64,000 nt of DNA from Vanilla planifolia (Eukaryota; Streptophyta; Magnoliopsida; Asparagales; Orchidaceae), in assembly GCA_023846275.1 (NCBI GenBank), contig CM043870.1, forward strand, positions 16,662,385 through 16,726,384. Reading direction: 5' to 3'. A program made the position numbers and the translations under genes. Under the pieces are notes generated by a model. It saw only the letters and a list, made by a program, of their open reading frames with translations. It searched no databases and had not been told where the DNA came from. Of this stretch, positions 12,430-21,278 are shown piece after piece (the first letter of the stretch is position 1; each line of letters opens with the position of its first letter).

Positions 12430-12870
12430 AGTGGTATGCTTGAAGGTAGAATTGCTTCAATATCAAATTTTGAAGTTCCATCATCTAGAAGGGAAAATTA
12501 CTAGAGTGAATTAGCTTAAATTGCCTCCTAAGCTAAGTTTTGAAGAAAGTAGGTGTGAAACAAGTTTGAATCCTAACAACAATGATGATTTTATACAAGA
12601 CAAGGGAAACATTGTTGTCTTAGAAAAAGTTCAAATGCAAGTTACTTCTTTTCGATTCATAAGGAAGAATTCAAAAGGCTCTCATGAGTTGGGATTTCTT
12701 TTATCTCAAAATGATTAATTTTGTAATGTGGAATATTAGAGGTATTGCATGTAATTCCTCCTTCAAAAAGCTAAGGCTCTTATACTTAATCGTAAGATTC
12801 ATTTATTTGAAATATTGTTGTGTTGACCTTAGTTGTGATAATTTGTTCGATTATAACAAACCTTAAAAAT
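12430..12870 (+). pseudogene. LINE ORF1 end and ORF2 endonuclease start, decayed
   Basis: A short open stretch at 12684-12866 encodes MINFVMWNIRGIACNSSFKK, the characteristic start of plant LINE ORF2 (pattern: vWNIRGI...S..RLK). The preceding open stretch at 12521-12718 (CETSLNPNNNDDFIQDKG and on) is low in recognisable motifs but sits where ORF1 should end. The two overlap by a few codons in different frames. The endonuclease is lost beyond this point; a related + strand piece with its C-terminal half appears at 14.62 kb, after an LTR fragment. Confidence 0.6.
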
Positions 12871-13599
12871 TTCTAGTGAGTTTGCCTTTAACTTCAGGAA
12901 TATCACTCTCTCATTCCTTAAGTTTTTTATATTATTATTTTTTTACTAATTAATTATTATTATTATGTATTTTTTATAACAAGTTATTGAAAAAAGTTTC
13001 CAAAGAAATGAGACTAACTTATGGAATGATCAAAGATTGATCAAGATTTTAATCTATTTTCATGTGACTAACTTATGGAATGAGAGAGTATTATGAACAG
13101 TCCAATCATGCCATTTTGTAATCAAATGTTTCAAATTTAATTTTTGCACAAATCTAAATCTAGCTATTTGACCACATAAAGATCTAATTGTCCAAATTAA
13201 ATCCTACATTCTAAATAGTGTTGATTTAAATCTAATTATCTAATTGCACAATTTTTTGTGATCAAATAATCAAGATTCTTTCTACCTTTCTAATTCTCTT
13301 AGATTTATTTTAAACAATTGGACCATGCAAATCTTTTGATTCCATAATGTAGATTATAATAAATGGTGTGGCTCTTGTCATTGCTGGTTTAGATTGGTTG
13401 GTCCTGATGATGTCCAATGGATCATTTAAGTAACAACTATTTTATCCATTATTTGTGAGCCATGTAAACCATTTTTAATTAATACCTAAGTCTTTAATTA
13501 AAACTTATGTCGACTTAGTTTTAATTGAAAAAAGAAATAACAATTATTTTGTCTATTTGGTGACTACTATTAGTCATTTAAAAATCTTTAAATAAGATA
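12871..13599. other. No gene; AT-rich, possibly LTR sequence
   Basis: No coding motif was found in six frames. The stretch may be the upstream part of the LTR fragment that follows, but I could not align it to the other LTRs of that family. Confidence 0.3.
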
Positions 13600-14278
13600 T
13601 TTTTTGGAACATAATTGATTAATGTAACTTTGTTAAAATTTGAAAAAAAAAGTCACTATAGTCAAGCCATCAATAGTTGGAGCTTCTATTCTCATACACT
13701 CGCTGTATCCTTCATCGTCAAGCTCCCAATTTGCCTTTCTCCTTCAATTAGCTAATTTCTCATTTTCTTAGTTCTAACTGATTCATTAAAACACTTGTTT
13801 ATTATTGAGTATTTGATCAATCATAAGATTTTTGTTTGTATTAAGTATGAATTTGTATCACCACATTCTTTCCTTTTTATATTGTTTTCATTTCATTATA
13901 AGGCCATTGTAACTTATTCTTTTTTTTCTTTATTTTGAGGGTTTAACTTACCCGTCTTTCAGAAAAGGCTTATTTTTTATTCATTTTTACTTTTTTAGTT
14001 TTTGTCAATGGTGGACGTAGTTTTGAATTTATGTTGAATCTCTTAAAAATTGTTTGCAAACTTTTTATTTTTTTGTTTGTTCTATATCACATAATCTTTT
14101 AGGATTTTTAAAGAGAAAATCAACTTGTTTAAAATATTAAAATTTTTAAAAAATCACTTATAAAGATTTCTTTGAGTTTATTAAAAAAATTATTTTATAA
14201 AATATTTTCTTTAAATATTTTTGTGAAAAATAAAATTTTATTATTGACAATTCATCACTTTTTGTTGAACCTCACTTT
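13600..14278 (+). repeat. LTR fragment of the 28-34 kb copia family
   Basis: This aligns by eye with the 3' part of both LTRs at 29.5-30.0 kb and 33.1-33.7 kb. Shared landmarks in the same order include TTTATTTTGAGGGTTTAACTTACCC-type sequence near 13931 (cf. near 33350), a T-rich block, GGTGGACGTAGTTTTGAATT near 14010 (cf. GGTGAACGTAGACTTGATTT near 29803), GAGTTTATTAAAAAAATTATTTTA near 14175, and a closing ACAATTCATCACTTTTTGTTG. It lies between two LINE fragments of the same strand, so it may have inserted into that LINE. Confidence 0.6.
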
Positions 14279-14619
14279 AGGCACTACTTGAACCTTTGGT
14301 GAAAGAAACAAGTCTCATATTTTTCTTATAAATTGGCTTGGACAATAGCATCAACAATCAATCAAACAAGATAAAAATTCTATGGAGTCATCAACTATAG
14401 GTAGAAACCATATGTAATTTGAAACAGTCCATTCTTATTAAGCTATGTATAGGCAATTCAACAACACAGTGTTCGCAAAAAACACACTAGATGTCAAATG
14501 ACACTTTTATGGCTAGTTTCTTCAATATTAGCACTTTTCATTAAATAACCCATGGCTAGTGGAAGAAAATTTTAATGTCATAACAAAGTTGGTGGCATAC
14601 GTTGTTCGAGTCACTTAGA

Positions 14620-15180
14620 ACTTTAAAGTTATGAAAGACTTTCAATTGATCTTTGAGAATGCATCTTTAATTGAACCACAGGTTTTAAGAAGTTCCTTTA
14701 CTTGGCATGATAAAAGGAATGGAGTTCTTATCTAGCAGCATTTGGATAGATTGTTATGTAGTAAAGCTGGTAGCTTTGTTTCCTAATTTTTTTATGCAAC
14801 ACCTTAGCAGATTGTTGTCATATCGTGTGCCAATTATGCTCTAAGTGTAGTCCCTACAAAGTAAGACACATTAATTTAGGCATATGCATAAGTGGTTCTA
14901 GAATAAAACCTTTAGAAGCACTATTGAAGAAGATTGAGAGTTTCTTATAACAATGTCAAGAATGTGAAGATTTTGGGATAAATTAAAAAGGTTGAAAATG
15001 CATTTATAACAATGGACAATGAAATGTTTAGCAATATGTTTGAAACTCATAAAGTTACAGTTAAGGAAGTTAGGTTAATGGAAGAACAACATAATAAAAT
15101 GTTATATGAGGATAATAAGATGAAGTGGTCTAAGAAACAAACAAATCTTATTATATGTGAAGCTTAATATAAACTATACT
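14620..15180 (+). pseudogene. LINE endonuclease C-terminal half and linker, decayed
   Basis: Plus-strand reading gives SFTWHDKRNGVLI then QHLDRLLCSKAGSF near 14.70-14.78 kb, matching the end of LINE endonucleases (pattern: FTW..kR.G...I..RLDR). It is followed by a degraded SDHCPI-type site. Near 14.96-15.12 kb comes a FWDKLKRLKMHL block, fitting the helical linker before LINE RT. Multiple stops. It is probably the continuation of the ORF2 start at 12.68 kb, interrupted by the LTR fragment; the RT itself is not seen downstream. Confidence 0.6.
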
Positions 15181-15309
15181 AGAAACAAAAAGTTAGGAGT
15201 CACATAGATGATTGAGAAAAGATCTTTACAAAAATATATGCCAATAAATTGACCATGACTCTTCAAGAAATAATTTTCTTAGAATAGAAAATTTTTTAAG
15301 GAAACATTA

Positions 15310-15612
15310 GACATGGTAATAATTGGGTTACAGTTGGTAAATATTTTGCATAGTGTATAGTACATGTATGAATAATGGAATCATATAATTACATCTAGGG
15401 AAAAATGATTATAATACTAGTATCATGTTAAAAAATTGAATAAACTTGATTTTGTGTTTAAGTTTTTTATCCTAATCATAGAAATTTAGATGCCCTAAAT
15501 CTAAGGGTAAGAAATGACTTTGTTAGAGGTGGTTATATTAAGATTAACGGAATTTAGAATATGTAATTATCATGATCTAATCTTAGATGCATATCCTAAA
15601 GAGAAGAATTAA
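15310..15612 (+). repeat. Dispersed repeat shared with 41.04-41.36 kb
   Basis: Blocks in the same order and orientation are shared with about 41040-41360: TATTTTGCATAGTGTATAGTACATG (cf. near 41064), ATGCCCTAAATCTAAGGGT (cf. near 41242), and ATGATCTAATCTTAGATGCATATCCTAAAGAGAA (cf. near 41326). At 41 kb the unit ends the AT-rich sequence that follows the plus-strand gypsy element, so it is probably the end of a gypsy LTR. Here it directly adjoins the minus-strand gypsy LTR. Confidence 0.65.
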
Positions 15613-15618
15613 TGTAGA

Positions 15619-16272
15619 TGGAGTGAGGATTGGGTCATGGAATGAAAAGTATGGCAAAAGGGCTTAAAAGATGTTGAGTTTGAAGATAAAGAAGAAAACA
15701 ATGATTTACTCACTAAAGTAAACCTAAGAGAAGGCCACCAAGCCAACTTAAGCACTCAAGCCACAAAGTAATATATTTTTTTTGTCACAACTAATTCATC
15801 ATTCATCTATTCATGAGAGCTCCTTTAAATAAGAGATTACAAGTATTTATTTATTATAAAAGGAAGCTTCCCACCTACTTCTTGAAGACTTTTATGCCCA
15901 TATAATGTTTTTAATACATCATCATGCTTCATGCCTTATTTTTGAAGTCTTTCATGTCCATGACATTCTTAAATACAAAAATATATTTTTTATCTATCTT
16001 TTAAAGACTTTTATACCTAAATAATAAAAACATACTTTCTACTTACTTCTTAAAGACTTTCATCTAAAATTTGGACACCTTCATTAATGTAGCACCAATC
16101 ATACATTCATGATGATGCATGAATGAACCATGACTTCTCAAGGTTATCACGTACATGTTCTCCAAACAATCATGCATGTATTAAATTTTGAATAGCTTTA
16201 TCGATTTTAGTTTGAAAACTTATAGTGGGTTTATGTTGTTATTTTGTCATAATTTCTTTCTTTTTTACTGCA
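15619..16272 (-). repeat. 3' LTR of the minus-strand gypsy element
   Basis: It matches 27541-28199 along its whole length, for example ATGGCAAAAGGGCTTAAAAG near 15652 (cf. near 27572) and CATGAGAGCTCCTTTAAATA near 15812 (cf. near 27732). In element orientation it starts TGCAGTAAAAAAG and ends CTCACTCCA, so TG...CA is kept. The sequence just upstream in element orientation (16273-16286) is purine-rich (AGAAAAAAATGATG) and could be the polypurine tract. Confidence 0.8.
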
Positions 16273-16749
16273 TCATTTTTTTCTGACTAAATAGAGTTCT
16301 ACACTACAGAGTTAAAGTCAAGATTATCATCTACAAATTATGAAACTAGCTTTTCTAATTCTTCTTGTGTAATCCAACAAACAAGGAATTTATGATCATG
16401 TCCATCTATACAAGAGTCAGATTTTACCAGGCTATATTGTGAAATGCCTTTATAAGAAAGGTCTTAATATTAAAAATTGGATTAATAAACATGTCTGGTG
16501 GTAAATCAAGAACATATGAATTTCTACTAATTTTGTTAACAATTTTGAAAGTTTTAGAAGCTTTTGCATGTAATATTTTGTTTTTTGTGAAAGAATAACA
16601 CTCTAGGTGAATATAAATTAGAACATGATCTCCTTCACTAAATTCCCTTAAAGATTTATTTTGATTAATATCTTTAGAATACTTTACATTGTTTACTTTA
16701 TTTATTCCTTGTTTTCTTTATATTTTATTGAAAATCATATGCAAAATTA

Positions 16750-17768
16750 AAAGCTGACAAAACAATGAGTGTAAAGGCATAACAAGTAAGTCAATAGGAC
16801 ATTTTTAGATTGTAGCCATACACAATTTTAAATGGTGTTTTCTTAGTTATTTTGGAAATAATATTATTATATAAAAATTTTGATGCTGGTATGTATAGGT
16901 CTCAAGTTCTTAGATTCTTTTCTATAGGATATCTTAAGAGATTTTTTAATATATGATTGACGACTTCGGTTTGTCTATCTATTTAGGGATGGAAGGATGA
17001 AAAAGTTGTCTTACAAATAATTTCCAAAGTATTTTCTAAAATAAATAGATAAATCTAACATCATGATGAGTGATAATAGTTGAAGACAAGTCATGTAAGC
17101 GAACTATCACTCAAAAGAAAAGTTTTGCAATATGTGGTATGAAATAAGCCATTTTTAGAAAATTATCTACAACAACAAAAATGTTATCATGATATTGTGG
17201 TGTTTTTGATAAGCCTAATATGAAGTCCATGGGGAGGTCTTCTGAAGGTCAATAAAGAACAGGAAGGGCTATATATTGTCCTGCTTATTGTTTAGGGTTT
17301 TTTTTGCTTGTTTACATGTGTAGTATTGAGAAACACTTTGATTGATGTCTTGTTTGATGGATGGCCAACGGATTAGATATTCAACTAAATGAATAGTTTT
17401 GTCTCATTCCATGTGTCTTATGATTCATCCAAAATATAATTTTATAATTAATAGATCTCTAAATGATGTGTTTAAGATACATAATTGTTTGTCTCTAAAT
17501 AATTAGTGTTTTATAATTACATAATTATCACAAATAGTAGAGGATTTATCTTTTAACTCATTATAAATATTATTGAAGTCCTTACTAAAAGTGTAAGAAC
17601 TATGCAAGGGCTAAGGTTTTCTTGTAAGAAATCTTTTTAAGTAGTTTATCAACTTGTTTTTTTAGTTTGACATATTCAGTAGGGTTCATTCAATAATGAG
17701 AAAGATTTGGCAACTAAGATTCTGGTATTAAGTCAATGGCATATTAGATGTTTTGCATTGGTGGTAAC
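16750..17768 (-). pseudogene. Gypsy RT start fused to integrase, decayed
   Basis: Integrase joins element DNA to the target. Reading from 17768 down gives the RT N-terminus: YAIDLIPES, LPNLSHY, MNPTEYVKLKKQVDKLL (17.75-17.63 kb). After KKTLALA the frame passes at about 17.58 kb straight into the integrase zinc-binding region: LRDLLIIKLYFG, DKTIHLVEYLIRWPSIKQDI, YYTCKQAKK (about 17.48-17.30 kb). The catalytic core follows: [22 protein letters not shown] near 17.15 kb, ITHHDVRF near 17.06 kb, and DRQTEVVNHTLKNLL near 16.95 kb. The family's second catalytic Asp (TSDRD) has become His, while the Glu in QTEVVN is kept. RT palm, connection and RNase H are missing. Many stops. Confidence 0.82.
17764..17768 (+). 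repeat. Target site duplication, left copy (GTAAC)
   Basis: GTAAC directly before the 5' LTR; an identical GTAAC follows the 3' LTR at 26258-26262. Five bases is the usual length for copia integrases. The flanks rejoin into a continuous gypsy reading frame, which confirms the insertion point. Confidence 0.92.
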
Positions 17769-18301
17769 TATTGTACCCTTTGATGTGATAATTAAAAAAC
17801 AAAGCTATATATTATTGAAGGAATTTTTGAGACATGCGCAAGATGTTTTATAATTAAATGTCTTTTTATTTCTCTTGAATTTGATATGTCAAAACCTTGA
17901 GATTATGTGGCACACTAGTAGTATTAACATTTAAAAATATTATAAAATTATTTAATAATGAATTTTCATTTTTGGGCCAAGCATATTTGACAAAATGTAT
18001 AGACATGGGTATTTGATTTTTTAATATTATTATGGAATCGTTTTTTACGAATTTCTTTTCATAGCCACTTAATTAACTTATAATACTATAAGAATATAAA
18101 ATTATTTTTATACACTTATATTCATATTTGTGGCTAAAAAATTCGTCAAAAATACCCTAAAACAGCAAAAGTCTCGGGAAAAAGCACTGTAGCATGGGCG
18201 GGTCGACCCGGCGTCAAAATAGCCCGTCCAGGCCTTTTAGAAATAAAAAATATAAAAATTTGGTTGACCCGAAAGGGGCGAGCAAAGCCCGCCCAAAGAC
18301 C

Positions 18302-18383
18302 GCCGAGAGCAGCTCGGCTAGCGCTGGTCAACGGTCAACGGAACAGTGCCTGGCTAAGCCAAGCCTGCCGAGAGGAGCTCGGC
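18302..18383 (+). repeat. Two GCCGAG...CTCGGC hairpins, 65-bp spaced repeat in the LTR
   Basis: GCCGAGAGCAGCTCGGC (18302-18318) and GCCGAGAGGAGCTCGGC (18367-18383) are 6-bp perfect stems with 5-base loops. Each is followed by GGTCAACGGTCAA and ACAGTGC-TGGCTAAG sequence, so the repeat unit is about 65 bp. The same pair is present in the 3' LTR (25000-25081). Role unknown; paired stems in an LTR can be regulatory or simply structural. Confidence 0.8.
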
Positions 18384-18587
18384 TAAGTCTAACTTCAGCG
18401 CGGTCAACGGTCAAAAAACAGTGCATGGCTAAGTCAACCTGAACCGGGTGATGAAATCCCGGTCAAGGAGGGGGGGAGCCAGCCCCAAAGTGGCTCGCAG
18501 GTTAAACGGCGCAAATCTATTATAAAGCGCTGTGCAAAATTGCATTCTGCAGTGTGGGACTAAAAATCCCACCTTATAACTTCGGCA

Positions 18588-18815
18588 GGATCCAAAGGCG
18601 CAGATCATGCCCGCCCAGATCCAACGGGCGAGAGTAATCTCGAACGGCTGTTTAATCAGCGCCGTTCGTTCAGCACGCAGGATCCAAAGGCGCAGATCAA
18701 GCCCGCCCAGATCCAACGGGCGAGAGTAATTTCGAATGGCTGTTTAATCAGCGCCGTTCGTTCAGCGCGTGGGATCCAATGGTTCAGATCAAGTCCGCCC
18801 GGATCAGACGGTCTG
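18588..18815 (+). repeat. 92-bp tandem repeat, 2.5 copies, in the LTR
   Basis: Units start with GGATCC at 18588, 18680 and 18772. The first two are nearly identical over the full 92 bp (CAGATCAAGCCCGCCCAGAT, CGGCTGTTTAATCAGCGCCG). The third is partial and diverged. The TTAATCAGCGCCGTTCGTTCAGC end of each unit lies upstream of the TATA box. The array is repeated at 25286-25513 in the 3' LTR. Tandem units just upstream of an LTR promoter are plausible enhancer elements, but this is inference. Confidence 0.85.
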
Positions 18816-18972
18816 GAGATGATCAAGCCGAGAAGTCCATCCAGCCGTCCATTCTTGAAGTGGGATCGGACGGCTGCTGCTCTTCTTCTTCCTTTTCGGG
18901 CTTCCGGCAACGGCTATTTTCCGGTTTCTTTTTTACCGTTTTTCTAGCCGTTTGGAATTGCTTTTTGGTGGA

Positions 18973-18984
18973 CTATATATATAG
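18973..18984 (+). promoter_or_regulatory. TATA box of the 5' LTR promoter
   Basis: CTATATATATAG lies just downstream of the GC-rich block and about 580 bp before the LTR end. RNA polymerase II transcripts of the element should start about 30 bp further on. The identical motif in the 3' LTR is at 25671-25682. Confidence 0.75.
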
Positions 18985-19561
18985 GACATTTTACAATTTA
19001 TAGGATTGATGAATCCAATTGCAAACTTCTTCAAGAACTAAAGAAAAAGGCCAAAACCGAGAGCAACAATTGGCATACTTGTGGGAGCTACGGGCTCAAT
19101 CTTTTTCTAAAATTTCAACAGCTTTCTTCCACATTTCGTTGCATCATTCGGTAACATTTAGTTGTGCCACTTTGCTTTGAGAAATTAAAGGTGTAGGATT
19201 TTTGTACGCATTGCTATTGTAAAAATTGTATGCATTATTGTAGCTGGATTTGTTCGGATTTTTGGTGTCTCGTTGGAGCACCGGTTGTACTTGGTTTACC
19301 CCTACCGGCTTCGGCAAAAGGGAGTGGTTAGTGGAAGCCCGATCGGGTTGATCGGGGGTGGATGTAGGCACGGGTTTGGCCGAACCACCTAAAAATCTTT
19401 GTCTTTTGTTTGCTTGTCTTATTATTGCACTTTTCGTTTTTATTTCACAATTTATTTACAAACGTTTTTTAATTGAAAGATTTTTCAAAATCTAAATTTT
19501 AGTGAAAAGCACAATTCACCCCTCCCCTCTTGTGCGTTGTTCTCACACGATTTACATCAAG

Positions 19562-19572
19562 TGGTATCAGAG
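19562..19572 (+). promoter_or_regulatory. Primer binding site for initiator tRNA-Met
   Basis: TGGTATCAGAG begins two bases after the LTR end and matches the complement of the 3' end of plant initiator tRNA-Met over 11 bases; the match stops there (AGAG instead of CCAG). It primes minus-strand DNA synthesis. A decayed equivalent is at 30021 in the older copia element. Confidence 0.93.
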
Positions 19573-19615
19573 AGAGATTTTGTCAAGAGAAAGAAATTTC
19601 TAAGACAAGATCCTC

Positions 19616-21235
19616 ATGGCTCTTCCATGTGTTGAGGACAATGCTATCTTGTCTGAGGGAGCATTGTCACACCGTCCACCCTTGTTCAAGGGTGAATTTT
19701 ATCTTTATTGGAAAAATAGGATGCGTTTATTTTTAGAATCCGTTGATTTAGAAATTTGGGACATTGTTGAAAATTCATTTGATTTTCCAATTAAAATGGT
19801 CAATGGCGAAAAAGTGAGAAAACCATTTGGTGAACTCACTCCCGAGGAGAAACATAAAGTCCAACTTAACTCTCGGGCCATGAACATTTTGTGTTGTGGG
19901 TTAGGTGCTTCGGAATATAACCGAATTATGAATTTGAAAACAGCGCATGAGATTTGGTCAAAATTAGAAGTTACCTATGAAGGAACTTCTCAAGTTAAAG
20001 AGACCAAAATCAATATGCTTGTTCATGAATATGAGTTATTTCGTATGAATTCGGATGAGACCATTAAGTCTATGTTTACTAGATTTACAAATATTGTTAA
20101 TGGTCTATCTAACCTTGGCAAGGAGTTTTCTACTGGTGAACAGGTGAGGAAGATTCTACGAGTCCTTCCTCAACAATATGATCCACTTGTGACAGCCTTG
20201 AAAGTAGCAAAGAATATTTCAGCTATGTCACTAGATGAACTATTGGGTGAGCTGTTAACAAATGAAATTGAGCTTGCAAGAAGAAAGAATGAAGAGCATG
20301 CGGTAGAAAAAGAAAAGAAAAAGAAGAAGGAAGAGACAATTGCTTTTGTAGCCGATTCCTCCACAGATTCAGATGTATCAATCTCAAGTGAGGTAGCACT
20401 TATTTCTAAAAGCTTATCTCGTTTATATAACAAAAGAAATACAGGAAAAAGATTTGAGAAGAATAAAAGGCAAAAGGGCAAAGTTGTTTCCCATGAAGAA
20501 ACAATTTGTTATGAATGCAAATTGCCTGGGCATACTAGGCCAAATTGCCCTCACTACAAAAAGAGAGTAGAAAAATATCAAAACCAAAAGAAGAAGAAGA
20601 AGGCTATGAAGATCTCATGGGATGATTCAGATAGCTCCTCTTCTAGTAATGAAGACAAGAAGGAGAGCTTGATTTGTCTTATGGCAAAGGACAACATTCA
20701 AGAAGCAATATCAGATGATGAAGTATGTTCCTATTCCTCCTCTTCTTCATCTTCTTGTATGGAAAATTATGAAGAGCAATACATAGCCATTTGTACCAAA
20801 TATAAAAAATTAGCATCTAAGTATCTTAAATTAAAAGAAGAGCATGAAAATTATTTAGGTTTGTGTGAATATTTGAATGAAGTGAATGCCAATTATTTGC
20901 TAGAAATTAAGAAAGAAAGAGATGAGAAGGCTTCTTTTATTGTCAAAAATACATGCTTAGTTAGGGAATTAAATAATTTGAAAAGTTTGCATGCTCATTG
21001 TAGGATTTCTTTTCAAAAATTAAATTATGCAAGAACCACTACCTCCTCTTATGCACAAAATGCTATTTGTAATTATTGCATGAAGTTTGGACATATTTCT
21101 TCTTATTGTAAATTTAGAAATTCTATAAATAACAAATCTTATAGTTTTGTTTGGGTTAGAAAGAGTAGCTTACATAATGATCAAATTAAAACAAGTGGAC
21201 CCAAAAGGGTTTGGGTCCCTAAATGTAACGTTTAA
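19616..21235 (+). CDS. gag: Gag protein of the Sirevirus-like copia element
   Basis: The structural protein that packages element RNA into particles. It has 539 codons, with the first ATG 56 bp after the LTR. Residues 21-52 (PPLFKGEFYLYWKNRMRLFL) fit the N-terminal Gag motif of copia elements, and about 90-220 is the UBN2/Retrotran_gag_2-type core (EIWSKLEVTYEG). Lys-rich stretches flank a CCHC knuckle at C298, C301, H306, C311. Acidic-serine tracts (about 340-385) and a helical, probably coiled-coil part (about 390-470) follow. A second CCHC knuckle is at C485, C488, H493, C498, and the end reads RVWVPKCNV, as in Sireviruses. It stops with TAA at 21233-21235. Pol lies in the next frame and does not overlap. 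The frame has no internal stops. Confidence 0.93.
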   Translation: MALPCVEDNAILSEGALSHRPPLFKGEFYLYWKNRMRLFLESVDLEIWDIVENSFDFPIKMVNGEKVRKPFGELTPEEKHKVQLNSRAMNILCCGLGASEYNRIMNLKTAHEIWSKLEVTYEGTSQVKETKINMLVHEYELFRMNSDETIKSMFTRFTNIVNGLSNLGKEFSTGEQVRKILRVLPQQYDPLVTALKVAKNISAMSLDELLGELLTNEIELARRKNEEHAVEKEKKKKKEETIAFVADSSTDSDVSISSEVALISKSLSRLYNKRNTGKRFEKNKRQKGKVVSHEETICYECKLPGHTRPNCPHYKKRVEKYQNQKKKKKAMKISWDDSDSSSSSNEDKKESLICLMAKDNIQEAISDDEVCSYSSSSSSSCMENYEEQYIAICTKYKKLASKYLKLKEEHENYLGLCEYLNEVNANYLLEIKKERDEKASFIVKNTCLVRELNNLKSLHAHCRISFQKLNYARTTTSSYAQNAICNYCMKFGHISSYCKFRNSINNKSYSFVWVRKSSLHNDQIKTSGPKRVWVPKCNV

Positions 21236-21278
21236 TTGTGTGGTGTAGGCATGCTTTCCTTCAAGGACCGGGGAAGGC

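Larger units (their letters stand above)
17769..19559 (+). repeat. 5' LTR (1791 bp) of the copia element
   Basis: Identical in length to 24467-26257 and about 98.8 percent identical by eye. The first base pair TG of the other copy is TA here. The LTR has three parts: an AT-rich first 400 bp, a GC- and CpG-rich block (about 18.18-18.96 kb) with two kinds of internal repeats, and an AT-rich end with the TATA box and a conserved ending CACAATTCACCCCTCCCCTC. Open frames on both strands inside the GC-rich block are chance, and they recur in the other LTR with no shared protein family. Confidence 0.95.

Noticed and set aside
18146-19371. Several open frames on both strands inside the 5' LTR (and copies at 24844-26069 in the 3' LTR)
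   Set aside because: They lie in the GC-rich block where stops are rare, overlap on both strands, and resemble no protein family. They recur only because the LTR is duplicated.
19562-19572. tRNA gene at the primer site
   Set aside because: Only 11 bases match the tRNA 3' end and no cloverleaf can be folded around them.
20170-20481. 103-codon minus-strand frame inside gag
   Set aside because: It is antisense to the Lys-rich and serine-rich Gag codons, giving a Phe/Ser-rich low-complexity protein. It is a shadow of the real gene.
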